NCBI GenBank assembly: GCA_030653975.1
Contig: JAURYH010000070.1
Span: forward strand, 1 to 43,075
Direction: 5' to 3'
DNA length: 43,075 bases
Origin: Hydrogenophaga sp.
GTDB lineage: Bacteria; Pseudomonadota; Gammaproteobacteria; Burkholderiales; Burkholderiaceae_C
The notes under the pieces were generated by a model, which ran no database searches, had not been told where the DNA came from, and worked only from the letters and a program-made list of their open reading frames with translations. This document shows, in pieces, positions 10,046 to 18,477 of the stretch. How positions within the stretch are numbered: position 1 is the stretch's first letter; every line of letters begins with the position of its first letter. Both the position numbers and the translations under genes were made by a program.

Positions 10046-11382
10046 GCCCAGCCCTCGAACGCGGGATCGTGGTGCTCGGCGCCGGACCGGCCGGCGCGAC
10101 CGTGGCGCTGGGCCTGCGACGCCTGGGCCATGCCGTGACGGTGGTCGGCGTGCCGCGCGCCTTCGACGCCATCGAGGGTGTGTCCGACCGTGTGCTGGCC
10201 GGTTTGCGCGGGGTGGGCATTGAAGCGGCGCTCGCGGCCATCGAAGCGCCATCGCCGCGCCGCGCGACCTGGGCCGGCGTGAGCACCTCGCTCAACAGCG
10301 AACGGCTGGTGGACCGCGCGGCGTTCGACCGCCTGCTGTGGCAGGAGCTGCAGGACCACGGCATCGAGTGCATCGCCGCGCGGGTCCTGCGCTGGGTGCC
10401 CGGCAACGAGGGACACGGGTTGCAGATCCAGCGCCCCGGCGACACGCAGGCACAGACCCTGCGCGCCCGCTTCGTGGTCGAGGCCCGCGGCCGGCTGGCT
10501 CCGCACGCGGCGCAAGGCGTGCGGCGCGGTCCGGAGACGGTGGCGTTGCTCTGGCGTGGCCAGGGCGCACCCGGCGGCGAGGCAGGCTCAGCGGTGGAAA
10601 GCCTGCCCGAGGGCTGGGCCTGGACGGCGCGCTTGCCCGGTGGTGCCATCGCCCTGCAGCTGACGGTGGACCCGGCCGCGGTGGACCTGCCACCACGCGC
10701 GCAGCTGGGTGCCTACATCCGCCAGCGCTTGTCCACGGTTGCGTGTGCGCGGCCTTTTCTGGATGTGCCGGCCAACGAGGTGCACGCGCTGGCCCGCACC
10801 AGCGGCGCGGTGCTGGCGCCCGAGGTCTGCGGCGAGCACTGGTTGCGCGTCGGCGACGCGGCGATGGCGGCGGATCCGCTCTCGGGCAACGGCATCTTCC
10901 AGTCGCTGTCATCGGCGCTGCAGGCGCCGATGGTCATCCACACCCTGCTGAACCACCCGGCGGATGCACCGCATGCACGCCGTTTCCATCGAGAGAGGGT
11001 GCACGGCCTGTTTGATCGATTCGCGCGCATCGGACGCGACTTCTACGCGCAGGAACTGCGCTGGGCCGACGAACCGTTCTGGGCCTCTCGCCTTGCCTGG
11101 CCGGACACGGTGCCCGCCCACGCGGCTGCGGGCGACGCAGCCCCACGCATCGAAGAACGGCCCGTGGTGGACCGCGACCGCATCCGCCTGGCCGAGGTGG
11201 TGGTCACGGCCGACCAGCCGCTGGGCATCTGGCACATCGACGGTCTGCAGCTGGCGCCGTTGTGGCGTGCGGTGCAGGCTGCGCCGGGGCGTGAGGCCGA
11301 AGTTATGGCGCAAATGCCGGGCGTTGCCCCCGAGCGTGCGCAGGCCCTGCTGCGCTGGATGCGCGCGCAGGGCTGGTTGTGA
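10042..11382 (+). CDS. qhpG: QhpG-type FAD-dependent monooxygenase
   Basis: A 446-residue flavoprotein of the aromatic-hydroxylase/tryptophan-halogenase-like fold. The N-terminal dinucleotide-binding motif GAGPAGA is at residues 13-19, and a second FAD motif, RVGDAAMAADPLSGNGI, lies near residues 272-288. In the Paracoccus QHNDH system QhpG dihydroxylates the gamma-subunit tryptophan that becomes cysteine tryptophylquinone. That role is assigned here from the full qhp context. The start overlaps the qhpE stop in ATGA. It is the last gene of qhpFEG and converges with qhpR across about 120 nt. Confidence 0.87.
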   Translation: MSPALERGIVVLGAGPAGATVALGLRRLGHAVTVVGVPRAFDAIEGVSDRVLAGLRGVGIEAALAAIEAPSPRRATWAGVSTSLNSERLVDRAAFDRLLWQELQDHGIECIAARVLRWVPGNEGHGLQIQRPGDTQAQTLRARFVVEARGRLAPHAAQGVRRGPETVALLWRGQGAPGGEAGSAVESLPEGWAWTARLPGGAIALQLTVDPAAVDLPPRAQLGAYIRQRLSTVACARPFLDVPANEVHALARTSGAVLAPEVCGEHWLRVGDAAMAADPLSGNGIFQSLSSALQAPMVIHTLLNHPADAPHARRFHRERVHGLFDRFARIGRDFYAQELRWADEPFWASRLAWPDTVPAHAAAGDAAPRIEERPVVDRDRIRLAEVVVTADQPLGIWHIDGLQLAPLWRAVQAAPGREAEVMAQMPGVAPERAQALLRWMRAQGWL

Positions 11383-11408
11383 GCGCTGGATGGGCGCGCC
11401 GATCCAGT

Positions 11409-11493
11409 GCACCCGTGGAGGAACCGGCTCCGCCGGGCCACAGGGTGCGTCCCACTCCCGCAGGAAAGGGGAACGACGCGCAACGGTGCAGAG
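11409..11493. repeat. GC-rich dispersed palindromic repeat, copy A, between convergent qhpG and qhpR
   Basis: The core at 11420-11441 (ACCGGCTCCGCCGGGCCAC plus flanking bases) differs at one position from the reverse complement of 32899-32920, another convergent-gene boundary in this window. An imperfect hairpin, GCACCCGTGG (11409-11418) with CCACAGGGTGC (11438-11448), encloses it. No T-tract follows on either strand, so a bidirectional terminator role is possible but not shown. Confidence 0.5.
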
Positions 11494-11505
11494 GGTGAGT
11501 CCTGT

Positions 11506-12501
11506 CTAGTGCCGCGTCACAGACTTGAGCGTCTGCGATGGCAGTTCGCCGAAGAGCGACCTGTATTCGGCCGCGAAGCGCGAAGGGTGCCAGAAACCCC
11601 AGTGCGCCGCGATGTCGGCCACCGGTGAGCGCTCGTCCGTCTGGCGGCGGATTTCGCGTCGCGCCCCGTTTAGGCGCATGTTCCGCAGGTAGCGGGCCGG
11701 ATTGGTGCCCAGCACGTCCTGAAACGAGTACTGCAGCGTGCGGCGCGAGACGCGGATGTGCGCGCACAGGTCGCTGACGGTGATGGGGTCCTCGACGTGC
11801 TCGCGCATGTAGTCGCGTGCCTTGTTCACCACGTACTGCCGCGTGCTCGCGGTCAGGTCCTTGCCGCTGGGCTCGGTGGGCGCACAGAGGTTGAGCAGGG
11901 TGCTGAACACGCCTTCCTCCAGGCAGCGGCGCAGGGTGGCGTGGCGCAGCATGTCGGGCGAATGGCGGACACTTTGCATCACGCTGCCCAGCACGCTGCC
12001 CAGCTCGTCTTGCGGGCGTTTGCGGATCAGGCCGTTGTCCACGCAGGCGCCGGGCGGTGGCACCTCTCCCACGCGCTGACAGTAGGCACCGAAACGCTCC
12101 ATGTCCACCGTGACGGCGGCCAGGGTCACGCGTTGCGGCGTGCGGAAGTGGAACTCCTTGCCCCCGCGCAGGAAGAAGTAGTGCTCCATGCTCACCGGCA
12201 CACCACAGAAGCGGCCGCCCTCGCCAGCATCGAGCAGCGCGGCCATGGTCATGGTGCCGGCCTGGGGCTGGCCGTATTGCTGCACGACCTGGTTGGTTTC
12301 TTCGCGGAACAGTTCCACGCCGTCGAAGCAGAAGGACTCGAAGTGCCCGTCGAAGGCGCCGTTGCTCATCTGCTCGTAACACTGACCCCAGTCGGTGAGG
12401 CAGGCCGCCTGTTCGTCGGCGTCGTGCGTGTCGCTCACGCGCACGCTCACGGCCTCGCCGGCCGGTCGGCGCGGCATTGCGGGTCCTGTAAATCGGTTCA
12501 T
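11506..12501 (-). CDS. qhpR: QhpR, AraC-family regulator of the amine dehydrogenase genes
   Basis: A 331-residue transcription regulator. The C-terminal ~100 residues (about 225-325) form an AraC double helix-turn-helix: ITVSDLCAHIRVSRRTLQYSF is the first HTH region and VADIAAHWGFWHPSRFAAEYRSLFGELPS the second, with the conserved GF-x-x-x-S-x-F pattern. The N-terminal half is an effector-binding region with no assignable ligand motif. It is divergent from qhpA and convergent with qhpG, lying between the two halves of the locus. In Paracoccus QhpR activates qhp expression in response to primary amines, and the same role is inferred here. ATG 12501 is chosen; an open frame in phase extends far upstream but is antisense to qhpA. 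Confidence 0.85.
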   Translation of the reverse strand: MNRFTGPAMPRRPAGEAVSVRVSDTHDADEQAACLTDWGQCYEQMSNGAFDGHFESFCFDGVELFREETNQVVQQYGQPQAGTMTMAALLDAGEGGRFCGVPVSMEHYFFLRGGKEFHFRTPQRVTLAAVTVDMERFGAYCQRVGEVPPPGACVDNGLIRKRPQDELGSVLGSVMQSVRHSPDMLRHATLRRCLEEGVFSTLLNLCAPTEPSGKDLTASTRQYVVNKARDYMREHVEDPITVSDLCAHIRVSRRTLQYSFQDVLGTNPARYLRNMRLNGARREIRRQTDERSPVADIAAHWGFWHPSRFAAEYRSLFGELPSQTLKSVTRH

Positions 12502-12569
12502 GGAGCGACGTTGATTCTTGAGGGCGGGTTCTGCACGGTCATGGTGCGAACCGGCTGCACTACGCAAAA

Positions 12570-12593
12570 AACATGCCGGTGAACATGCCGGTG
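12570..12593 (+). promoter_or_regulatory. Tandem 12-bp direct repeat in the qhpR-qhpA intergenic region
   Basis: AACATGCCGGTG occurs twice with no gap (12570-12581 and 12582-12593), in the 198-nt space between divergent qhpR and qhpA. AraC-family activators bind direct repeats, so this is the best candidate QhpR site. No strong sigma-70 promoter is evident downstream, which suits activator dependence. Confidence 0.45.
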
Positions 12594-12699
12594 CGACAAG
12601 GCTCAAGCGTTTGCCAAAACTGGATAGGACGCCATCGGGAATCTCCCTAGCATGGACCCACCCCGCCATGACGCGGCCATTTGCCGAGGAGAGAACCCC

Positions 12700-14292
12700 A
12701 TGAACTGGAAGCAGAAAATCAGGTCGCTGGCGCCGTTGGGCGTGGCGTTCGCGTGGCTGGCGGTAACGCCGGCCGCGGGCGCTGCCACGCTGTCGGCGCA
12801 GGACATCATCAACACCAAGTGCGTGACCTGCCACACCCGGCAGGGCGATCAGGTCAACCGCCTGCAGCAGCGCAAGACGCCCGAGGGCTGGCTCATGACG
12901 CTCACGCGCATGCGCACCATGCACGGCGCCGATCTCACGACCGAGGAGGTGCGCACCGTGGTCAAGCACCTGGCCGACACGCAGGGCCTGGCGCCATCGG
13001 AAACCCAGGGCGCGCGCTACGCGATGGAGCGTCGGCTGAACACCGTCGAGCAGCACAAGACCGAGCAGTTCGGCCAGATGTGCGCGCGCTGCCATTCCGG
13101 CGCTCGGGTGGAGCTGCAACGGCGCCCGATGGCCGAGTGGGAGCACCTGGTGCACTTCCACGTGGGGCAGTTCCCGACCATCGAGTACCAGGCCCTGGGC
13201 CGGGACCGCGACTGGGTGAACATCGCCTTCAAGGAGATGGTGCCTTACCTGACCAAGAACTACCCCTACGAGTCCAAGGCCTGGACCGAGTGGAAGGCCC
13301 AGGCGCCGGTGAGCCCGGTGGGACGATGGACGGTGGCGGGCCACTGGCCGGGCAAGGGCAGCTACGCGGGCGTGATGGAGGTCAAGACCGGCGCGTCGAC
13401 CGATCGCTACGCCGTGGACTTCGACGGCGCCTGGGCCGACGGCAGCGCGATGAAGGGCAGCGGCCAGGCCCTGGTCTACACCGGCTACGAATGGCGCGCC
13501 GACATCGACATCGGCGGCGCGAAGATGCGCCAGGTGCTGGCGCTGGACGGCGACCGCGCCAGCGGACGCCTTTTCGAACGTGAGCACGACGAGATTGGCG
13601 GCGATCTGACGGCCGCGCGTCAGGGCTCCGGCGCCCGGGTGCTGGCCCTGCAGCCTGCGCACATCCGCGCCGGGGAGACGGCGACGCTGCGCATCGTCGG
13701 TACCGGCCTGGACGGCGAGGTGAAGCTGCCCAAGGGTCTGACGCTGATCGAGACCATTTCGCGCGATCAGCAGCAAGTGGTGTTGAAAGTGGCGGCGGCC
13801 AAGTCTGCGCCCAAGGGCCTGAAGCCGGTCAGTGTCGGCGTTGCGCCGACCGCGACGCTGGCGGTGTACGACCGCATCGATTATGTGAAGGTCACGCCCG
13901 ACTACGCCATCGGCCGCGTCGGCGGCAACGGCGGTTCGACGCCGGTGGTGCAGGGCCGCTTCGAAGCCATCGCCCATTCGGCCGGCCCGGACCGCAAGCC
14001 CGGCACCAAGGACGACTGGGCCATCGGCGTGGTGCCCGCCAAGTGGTCGGTCGAGCCCTTCGACGACACCGCCAAGGCCGAGAAGGACGTCGAGTTCGCC
14101 GGCCTGATGAACACCGACACGGGCGTGTTCACCCCCGGCGGTGCCGGTCCCAACCCGAAGCGCCGCATGAGCACCAACAACGCCGGCAACCTCAACGCGG
14201 TGGCCACGGTGACCGAGGGCAAGAAGACGCTGACCGGCAAGGGCCACTTCATCGTGACCGTTCAGCGTTGGAACAATCCGCCGCTGCCATGA
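12700..14292 (+). CDS. qhpA: QHNDH alpha subunit (dihaem cytochrome c)
   Basis: A 530-residue exported subunit of quinohemoprotein amine dehydrogenase. A Sec signal peptide ends near residue 29 (PAAGAA then TLS). Two haem c motifs are visible: C41-V-T-C44-H45 and C128-A-R-C131-H132. The rest forms the beta-rich domains known for this subunit. It relays electrons from the gamma-subunit quinone to external acceptors. A GAGGAGAG ribosome-binding sequence lies just before ATG 12700. An upstream in-frame ATG at 12652 would add 16 non-signal residues and is rejected. It is the first gene of qhpADCB, 28 nt before qhpD. Confidence 0.93.
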   Translation: MNWKQKIRSLAPLGVAFAWLAVTPAAGAATLSAQDIINTKCVTCHTRQGDQVNRLQQRKTPEGWLMTLTRMRTMHGADLTTEEVRTVVKHLADTQGLAPSETQGARYAMERRLNTVEQHKTEQFGQMCARCHSGARVELQRRPMAEWEHLVHFHVGQFPTIEYQALGRDRDWVNIAFKEMVPYLTKNYPYESKAWTEWKAQAPVSPVGRWTVAGHWPGKGSYAGVMEVKTGASTDRYAVDFDGAWADGSAMKGSGQALVYTGYEWRADIDIGGAKMRQVLALDGDRASGRLFEREHDEIGGDLTAARQGSGARVLALQPAHIRAGETATLRIVGTGLDGEVKLPKGLTLIETISRDQQQVVLKVAAAKSAPKGLKPVSVGVAPTATLAVYDRIDYVKVTPDYAIGRVGGNGGSTPVVQGRFEAIAHSAGPDRKPGTKDDWAIGVVPAKWSVEPFDDTAKAEKDVEFAGLMNTDTGVFTPGGAGPNPKRRMSTNNAGNLNAVATVTEGKKTLTGKGHFIVTVQRWNNPPLP

Positions 14293-14320
14293 AGCGCCCA
14301 CCCCACGCAAGGAGCCTCAC

Positions 14321-15751
14321 ATGAACGACACCCTGAGCCTGCGCGAACACAACCTGCACCGGGTGCAGGTGGGTGAGCGCACCATGATGCTGCACATCCC
14401 CACCAACGCGCTGTACGGCATCGACGAGATGACCGACACCGTGCTGGAGCGGGTGCGCACGCAGCCCCTGACCACCGACCAGCTGGTGCAGCAACTCGGC
14501 ACCCGCTTTCCGGAGCAGGACCTGCGTGAAACCGTCGGCGAGCTGCTGACCATGGACCTGCTGAGCGACGGGCGCCCCGCGCCCGTCGCCAAGCCGGTCA
14601 CCACGGTGGGCAATCTGGCGATCAACACGGTGGTGCTGAACGTCAATACCGGCTGCAACCTCAGCTGCACCTACTGCTACAAGGAAGACCTCGACACGCC
14701 CGACAAGGGCAAGCGCATGTCGCTGGAGACCGCACAGCAGTCGATCGAACTGATGCTGGCCGAGTCGCCCAACGAAAAACGCTTCAGCGTGGTCTTCTTC
14801 GGTGGTGAGCCGCTGTCCAATCTGAAGCTGATCCGCCAGGTGGTGGACTACTGCGAGACCCGCTTTGCCCAGCTGGGTAAACGGGTGGACTTCGTCATGA
14901 CCACCAACGCCACGCTGCTGAACGACGAGATCGTGGACTGGCTCGATGAGCACAACTTTGGTCTGTCGATCAGCATGGACGGCCCCGAGGCGGTCCACGA
15001 CCGCAACCGCCGCACCGTGGGCGGCAAAGGCACCTACCTCACCGTGAGCGACAAGGCGCGCAAGCTGCTGGCCCGCTACACGGCGCGGCCCATCGGCGCC
15101 CGTGTCACGCTCACGCACGGCACCACCGAGGTCGAGCGCATCTGGGACCACCTGTACAACGAGCTGGGTTTTGCAGAGGTCGGTTTTGCGCCCGTGACCT
15201 CGGGCGACATCGACACCTTCAACCTCTCGCCCGAAGAACTGCACGAGGTCTTTGCCGCCTTCAAGCGCCTGGGCGAGCGCTACCTGAGCGAAGCGCTGGA
15301 AGGCCGCACCACGGGTTTTTCCAACCTGCACCAGCTCATCACCGACCTGCACGAAGGCCAGCGCAAGGCGCTGCCCTGCGGGGCGGGCCTGAAGATGCTG
15401 GCGGTGGACCACGAGGGCGGCCTGAACCTCTGCCACCGCTTCACCGGCTCCAGCCTGCAGACCTTTGGCGACGTGAAGACCGGTATCGAGAAGCAGGCGC
15501 TGGGCGCGTTCCTCGACCAGCGGCTGGACCGCAGCGGCACCGGCTGCGAGACCTGCCGCATCCGCAACTTCTGCGCCGGCGGCTGCTACCACGAGAGCTA
15601 CGCGCGCTACCAGGACCCGATCCACCCGACCTACCACTACTGCAACCTCATGCGCGACTGGGTCGACTTCGGCATCGGCGTCTACAGCGAAATCATGGCC
15701 AAGAACCCCTCCTTCATCGACCGCTTCATCGCCCCCCGAAAGGTGCACTGA
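14321..15751 (+). CDS. qhpD: QhpD radical SAM peptide cyclase (thioether-forming)
   Basis: A 476-residue SPASM-type radical SAM enzyme. The SAM [4Fe-4S] motif is C112-x3-C116-x2-C119 ([12 protein letters not shown]), with GGEP at 161-164. The C-terminal auxiliary-cluster cysteines are visible as C353, C371, C409, C412, C418, C422 and C441. Residues 1-90 resemble the PqqD/RRE-like peptide-recognition domain of such maturases. QhpD makes the Cys-to-Asp/Glu thioether bridges of the gamma subunit. The substrate gene qhpC starts 1 nt after its stop, an arrangement typical of a maturase-precursor pair. A strong GGAG site precedes ATG 14321. Confidence 0.95.
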   Translation: MNDTLSLREHNLHRVQVGERTMMLHIPTNALYGIDEMTDTVLERVRTQPLTTDQLVQQLGTRFPEQDLRETVGELLTMDLLSDGRPAPVAKPVTTVGNLAINTVVLNVNTGCNLSCTYCYKEDLDTPDKGKRMSLETAQQSIELMLAESPNEKRFSVVFFGGEPLSNLKLIRQVVDYCETRFAQLGKRVDFVMTTNATLLNDEIVDWLDEHNFGLSISMDGPEAVHDRNRRTVGGKGTYLTVSDKARKLLARYTARPIGARVTLTHGTTEVERIWDHLYNELGFAEVGFAPVTSGDIDTFNLSPEELHEVFAAFKRLGERYLSEALEGRTTGFSNLHQLITDLHEGQRKALPCGAGLKMLAVDHEGGLNLCHRFTGSSLQTFGDVKTGIEKQALGAFLDQRLDRSGTGCETCRIRNFCAGGCYHESYARYQDPIHPTYHYCNLMRDWVDFGIGVYSEIMAKNPSFIDRFIAPRKVH

Positions 15752-15752
15752 C

Positions 15753-16073
15753 ATGAAACACCTCCAAGCCATCAACCAGAAAGCCCAGTTGCTGGACCAG
15801 GCCGTGTCGCAGGACAAGGTCGAGGACGTCGTCGCGATGTCCAGCGTCGTCGGCTGCGCCAGCACCTTCGACCCCGGCTGGGAAGTGGACGCCTTCGGCG
15901 GCGTCGCTTCGCTGTGCCAGCCCATGGAGGCCGACCTCTACGGCTGCGCCGACCCCTGCTGGTGGCCGGCCCAGGTGCCCGACACCATGAACACCTACCC
16001 GGACTGGAACAAGACGACCCCGAGCACGCGCGACGACTGGCGCAATCTCGGCACCGTCTTCCCCACCGAATGA
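15753..16073 (+). CDS. qhpC: QHNDH gamma subunit precursor (CTQ-bearing, multiply cross-linked)
   Basis: A 106-residue RiPP-like precursor with no Sec signal. Residues 1-28 form a charged leader ([16 protein letters not shown] and on) and 29-106 the 78-residue core. The Paracoccus cross-link map (Cys7-Glu16, Cys27-Asp33, Cys41-Asp49, and Cys37-Trp43 for cysteine tryptophylquinone) transfers exactly with an offset of 28: C35-E44, C55-D61, C69-D77 and C65-W71. The four core cysteines are all accounted for. QhpD would form the thioethers, QhpG oxidise W71, QhpE cut after about residue 28 and QhpF support export. The mature subunit holds the catalytic quinone; D61 corresponds to the residue proposed as active-site base. 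The core is slightly shorter than the 82 residues of Paracoccus. Confidence 0.96.
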   Translation: MKHLQAINQKAQLLDQAVSQDKVEDVVAMSSVVGCASTFDPGWEVDAFGGVASLCQPMEADLYGCADPCWWPAQVPDTMNTYPDWNKTTPSTRDDWRNLGTVFPTE

Positions 16074-16096
16074 CCAGCACACACGGAGTCCTCCCC

Positions 16097-17224
16097 ATGA
16101 AGCAGACATTTGCCCTCGGGTGGTGCGGCCTGGCGCTCGCCACCTTCCTGCCGGCCCTCGCGTCGGCCGGTTCACTCAACACCGACAAGACCCTGGTCCA
16201 GGGCGACGAGTACCTGGTCGTCGGCAACTACCCCGACAACCTGCACGTTGTTGATCTCAAGACCGACGCGCTCTACAAGACCTGCCCGGTGCCGGGCTCG
16301 GTCGGCCCGGCCACGCTGGTGATGTCGCCCGACAAGACCACCGCCTACCTGGTGACCAACCGCTTCGACGAGGTGCACGGCATCGCGCTGGACAGCTGCA
16401 AGGTCGTGTTCCAGGCCAAGATGTCGCAGAAGCCCGGCGAGCGTGCCAAGGCGCTGTTTGCGATCTCGCTGAGCAACGACAGCAAGCAGCTCTACGTCAT
16501 CCAGACGCCGACCACGCTCAACGCCGACCACTACCGCATCGGCGAGCCGCGGCTGGCGGTGTACGACGCGCTGGCGGGCGAGAACGCCAAGCCGCTGCGC
16601 ACCCTGCCCGCGCCGCGCCAGGTGTCCGTGATGGCCACCGGGCACGACGGCTCACTCTACATGGTCGGACCCGACATCTACAAGTTCGACCCGCAAACTG
16701 GCCAGTACACGGTGGCCATTCCCTCGCGCAACTGGAAGCGCCCGCGCTACGCACCGCCCGACGTGCTCAGCGTCTGGCCGCTGAAGAACGCCGCCGATGA
16801 CTTCACCATCCTCTACACCACCGCCAAGTTCAAGGGCAAAACCGACGACCCGGCTACCGCCGACTGGATCTACGGCTACTTCAATGTGAACCTCAAGACC
16901 GGCAAGACCGAGACGCGCGACTTCGGCCCCTTCACCGAGATCTACTTCACCGGCGTGCGTTCGCCCAAGGACCCGAACCTGATGTACGGCGTGCTCAACC
17001 GCCTGGCCAAGTACGACATCAAGCAGAAGAAGCTGCTCGCGGCGGCGGAGATCCCGCACTCGCACTACACGGTGTCGATGAACCGCGAGGGCAGCAAGGT
17101 CTACCTGGGCGGCACATGGAACAACCTCGCGGTGTTCGATGCCGAGCAGCTCAAGCCCCTGAGCACACTCGCGCTGCCGGGTGGCGACATGGGGGCGGCC
17201 TCGCCGCAGACCTTCACGCGCTGA
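16097..17224 (+). CDS. qhpB: QHNDH beta subunit (seven-bladed beta-propeller)
   Basis: A 375-residue exported subunit. A signal peptide ends near residue 24 (ALASA then GSLN). Repeating strands such as YLVVGNYPDNLHVVDLKT, ATLVMSPDKTTAYLVTN and HYTVSMNREGSKVYLGG match the propeller repeats known for the beta subunit, which packs against the gamma subunit and shapes the substrate pocket. ATG 16097 is preceded by GGAG (16085-16088). It is 23 nt after qhpC and ends the qhpADCB operon, followed by a strong hairpin terminator. Confidence 0.93.
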   Translation: MKQTFALGWCGLALATFLPALASAGSLNTDKTLVQGDEYLVVGNYPDNLHVVDLKTDALYKTCPVPGSVGPATLVMSPDKTTAYLVTNRFDEVHGIALDSCKVVFQAKMSQKPGERAKALFAISLSNDSKQLYVIQTPTTLNADHYRIGEPRLAVYDALAGENAKPLRTLPAPRQVSVMATGHDGSLYMVGPDIYKFDPQTGQYTVAIPSRNWKRPRYAPPDVLSVWPLKNAADDFTILYTTAKFKGKTDDPATADWIYGYFNVNLKTGKTETRDFGPFTEIYFTGVRSPKDPNLMYGVLNRLAKYDIKQKKLLAAAEIPHSHYTVSMNREGSKVYLGGTWNNLAVFDAEQLKPLSTLALPGGDMGAASPQTFTR

Positions 17225-17240
17225 ACCTGCCGGCAGTGGA

Positions 17241-17266
17241 GAAGGGCTGCCGGGTGGCAGCCCTTC
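17241..17266 (+). terminator. Hairpin terminator after qhpB
   Basis: An uninterrupted 11-bp stem, GAAGGGCTGCC (17241-17251) with GGCAGCCCTTC (17256-17266), closes on a GGGT loop 16 nt after the qhpB stop. The following T-tract is short (TTGCGTT), so termination may be partial or protein-assisted. Confidence 0.65.
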
Positions 17267-17316
17267 TTGCGTTCGTCGGTCTTGTGGATCGGATGCAAAC
17301 ACACTAATGTGCTTTC

Positions 17317-17457
17317 ATGCGAATCACCTTCGACCTGCCCGGCGAGCTCATGTGTCACCTCAAGGCTCGCGCCATCGGCTGGGGAGCTTCGACGCCGTTT
17401 TCGCCCGGTTTCCGCTGGCCAGCCGGCTGCATGTGAGCGCCGAGGCGGTGGTGTGAG
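17317..17457 (+). pseudogene. Probable remnant of a VapBC-type toxin-antitoxin pair
   Basis: ATG 17317 opens MRITFDLPGELMCHLKARAI, which resembles the N-terminus of a ribbon-helix-helix VapB antitoxin. Within 25 nt, another frame reads HRLGSFDAVFARFPLASRLHV to a TGA at 17457, which resembles the C-terminal end of a PIN-domain VapC toxin. The two ends are joined with a frame change and nothing between them, as if an internal deletion removed most of both genes. Family assignments rest on short stretches only. Confidence 0.4.
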
Positions 17458-17487
17458 TTTCCCGAACACAACCCGGTGCAACACGGC

Positions 17488-18048
17488 ATGACCCTGACCC
17501 TCTTGATGGCCCGCCACGGCCAGACCGACCTCAATACCGACGAACGCTGGCAGGGCCGGATTGACATGCCGCTCAACGCTGCCGGCTTGGCGCAGGCCGA
17601 GCAGCTCGCACTGGCGCTGCCCGGCGGCATCGATGCGCTGGTGGTCTCGCCCATGCTGCGGGCGCGCCAGACCGCCGAACCCGTGGCGCTCGCGCGCGGG
17701 CTGGTGCCGCGCTTCGACGCCGATTTCCGTGAGCGCGACTTCGGCATTTTTGAAGGCCTCACCGCCGACGAGGCGGCGCAGCAATTCCCCGAACTCGCCG
17801 CGCGCAACGTGGCCTACCGTTGGGACCAGGAACCCCCCGAAGCCGAGTCCACCCGCGCCGTGGTGGACCGCGTGGCGCGCGGGCTGGCACAGCTGCGCGT
17901 GATGCACGGCGGGCAGACTGTGCTGCTGGTTTCGCACGGTTTCGTGGTGCGCTGCCTGCGTTACCTGATCGACGGCCTGAGCGACGACGCGTTTTTCGCG
18001 GCCGAACGCATCCCGAACGGCAGCTTCCTTATCCGCCAGCTGCCCTGA
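17488..18048 (+). CDS. Histidine phosphatase family protein (phosphoglycerate mutase-like)
   Basis: A 186-residue cytoplasmic protein with the RHG catalytic motif LMARHGQTDLN near residues 6-16, a conserved downstream R in SPMLRARQTA, E in RERDFGIFEG, and the second catalytic His in VLLVSHGFVVRC near residue 149. This is the complete set for a 2-histidine phosphatase. Members act on sugar phosphates, alpha-ribazole phosphate or other phosphoesters; the substrate is not evident. ATG 17488 is preferred to a GTG four codons upstream because the family begins just before the RHG strand. It lies after the VapBC remnant and converges with the YggU-like gene. Confidence 0.85.
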   Translation: MTLTLLMARHGQTDLNTDERWQGRIDMPLNAAGLAQAEQLALALPGGIDALVVSPMLRARQTAEPVALARGLVPRFDADFRERDFGIFEGLTADEAAQQFPELAARNVAYRWDQEPPEAESTRAVVDRVARGLAQLRVMHGGQTVLLVSHGFVVRCLRYLIDGLSDDAFFAAERIPNGSFLIRQLP

Positions 18049-18084
18049 AGGCGGGCGCCGGCAGCCGGTTTCGCGCCCTGCGCT

Positions 18085-18468
18085 TCAGTCTTCCAGCAGC
18101 TTGGCCAGCACGGTGGGTATCTTTTTCGGCGCCAGGATGCGCAGCTGCTTGTTGACGTTGAAGCGGCCGAACACCACGGTGATGGCCTTGACCGGCACGT
18201 CGAACTCTTCGGCGAGGAACTTCACCATGTGGTCGGTCGCCTTGCCCGCCACCGGCGTGGCCGTCACGCTCACCTTGAGCTGGTGACCCTTGGTCTTGCC
18301 GATCGCATCGCGCCTGGCGGCCGGTGTGCCCAGGATGTTGACCACCAGCGTGTCGCCGTCCCACGCGCAGGGCGTGTTCATCTTCATGCGCGGCGCGGGC
18401 GAGCCCGGTTCTTCGGTTTCGTCTTCGGGTTCTGTCGGCTGGGGTTGCGCTTTGGATTTGCGTGCCAT
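18085..18468 (-). CDS. DUF167 / YggU-family protein
   Basis: A 127-residue small cytoplasmic protein. The first 30 residues are charged and low in complexity; the rest follows the DUF167 pattern, with strand WDGDTLVVNILGTPAA, the basic segment RRDAIGKTKGHQLKVSVTATPVAGKA, and a core helix followed by ITVVFGRFNVNKQLRIL. The family is widely conserved, small, and without an established biochemical role. It starts 9 nt after the priA stop on the same strand, so it is likely co-transcribed with priA. Confidence 0.8.
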   Translation of the reverse strand: MARKSKAQPQPTEPEDETEEPGSPAPRMKMNTPCAWDGDTLVVNILGTPAARRDAIGKTKGHQLKVSVTATPVAGKATDHMVKFLAEEFDVPVKAITVVFGRFNVNKQLRILAPKKIPTVLAKLLED

Positions 18469-18477
18469 GGCGTTTCC

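Noticed and set aside
12502..14310. Long minus-strand frame continuing upstream of qhpR across qhpA.
   Set aside because: Only the part up to ATG 12501 shows AraC-family features; the rest is antisense to qhpA and low in plausible protein content.
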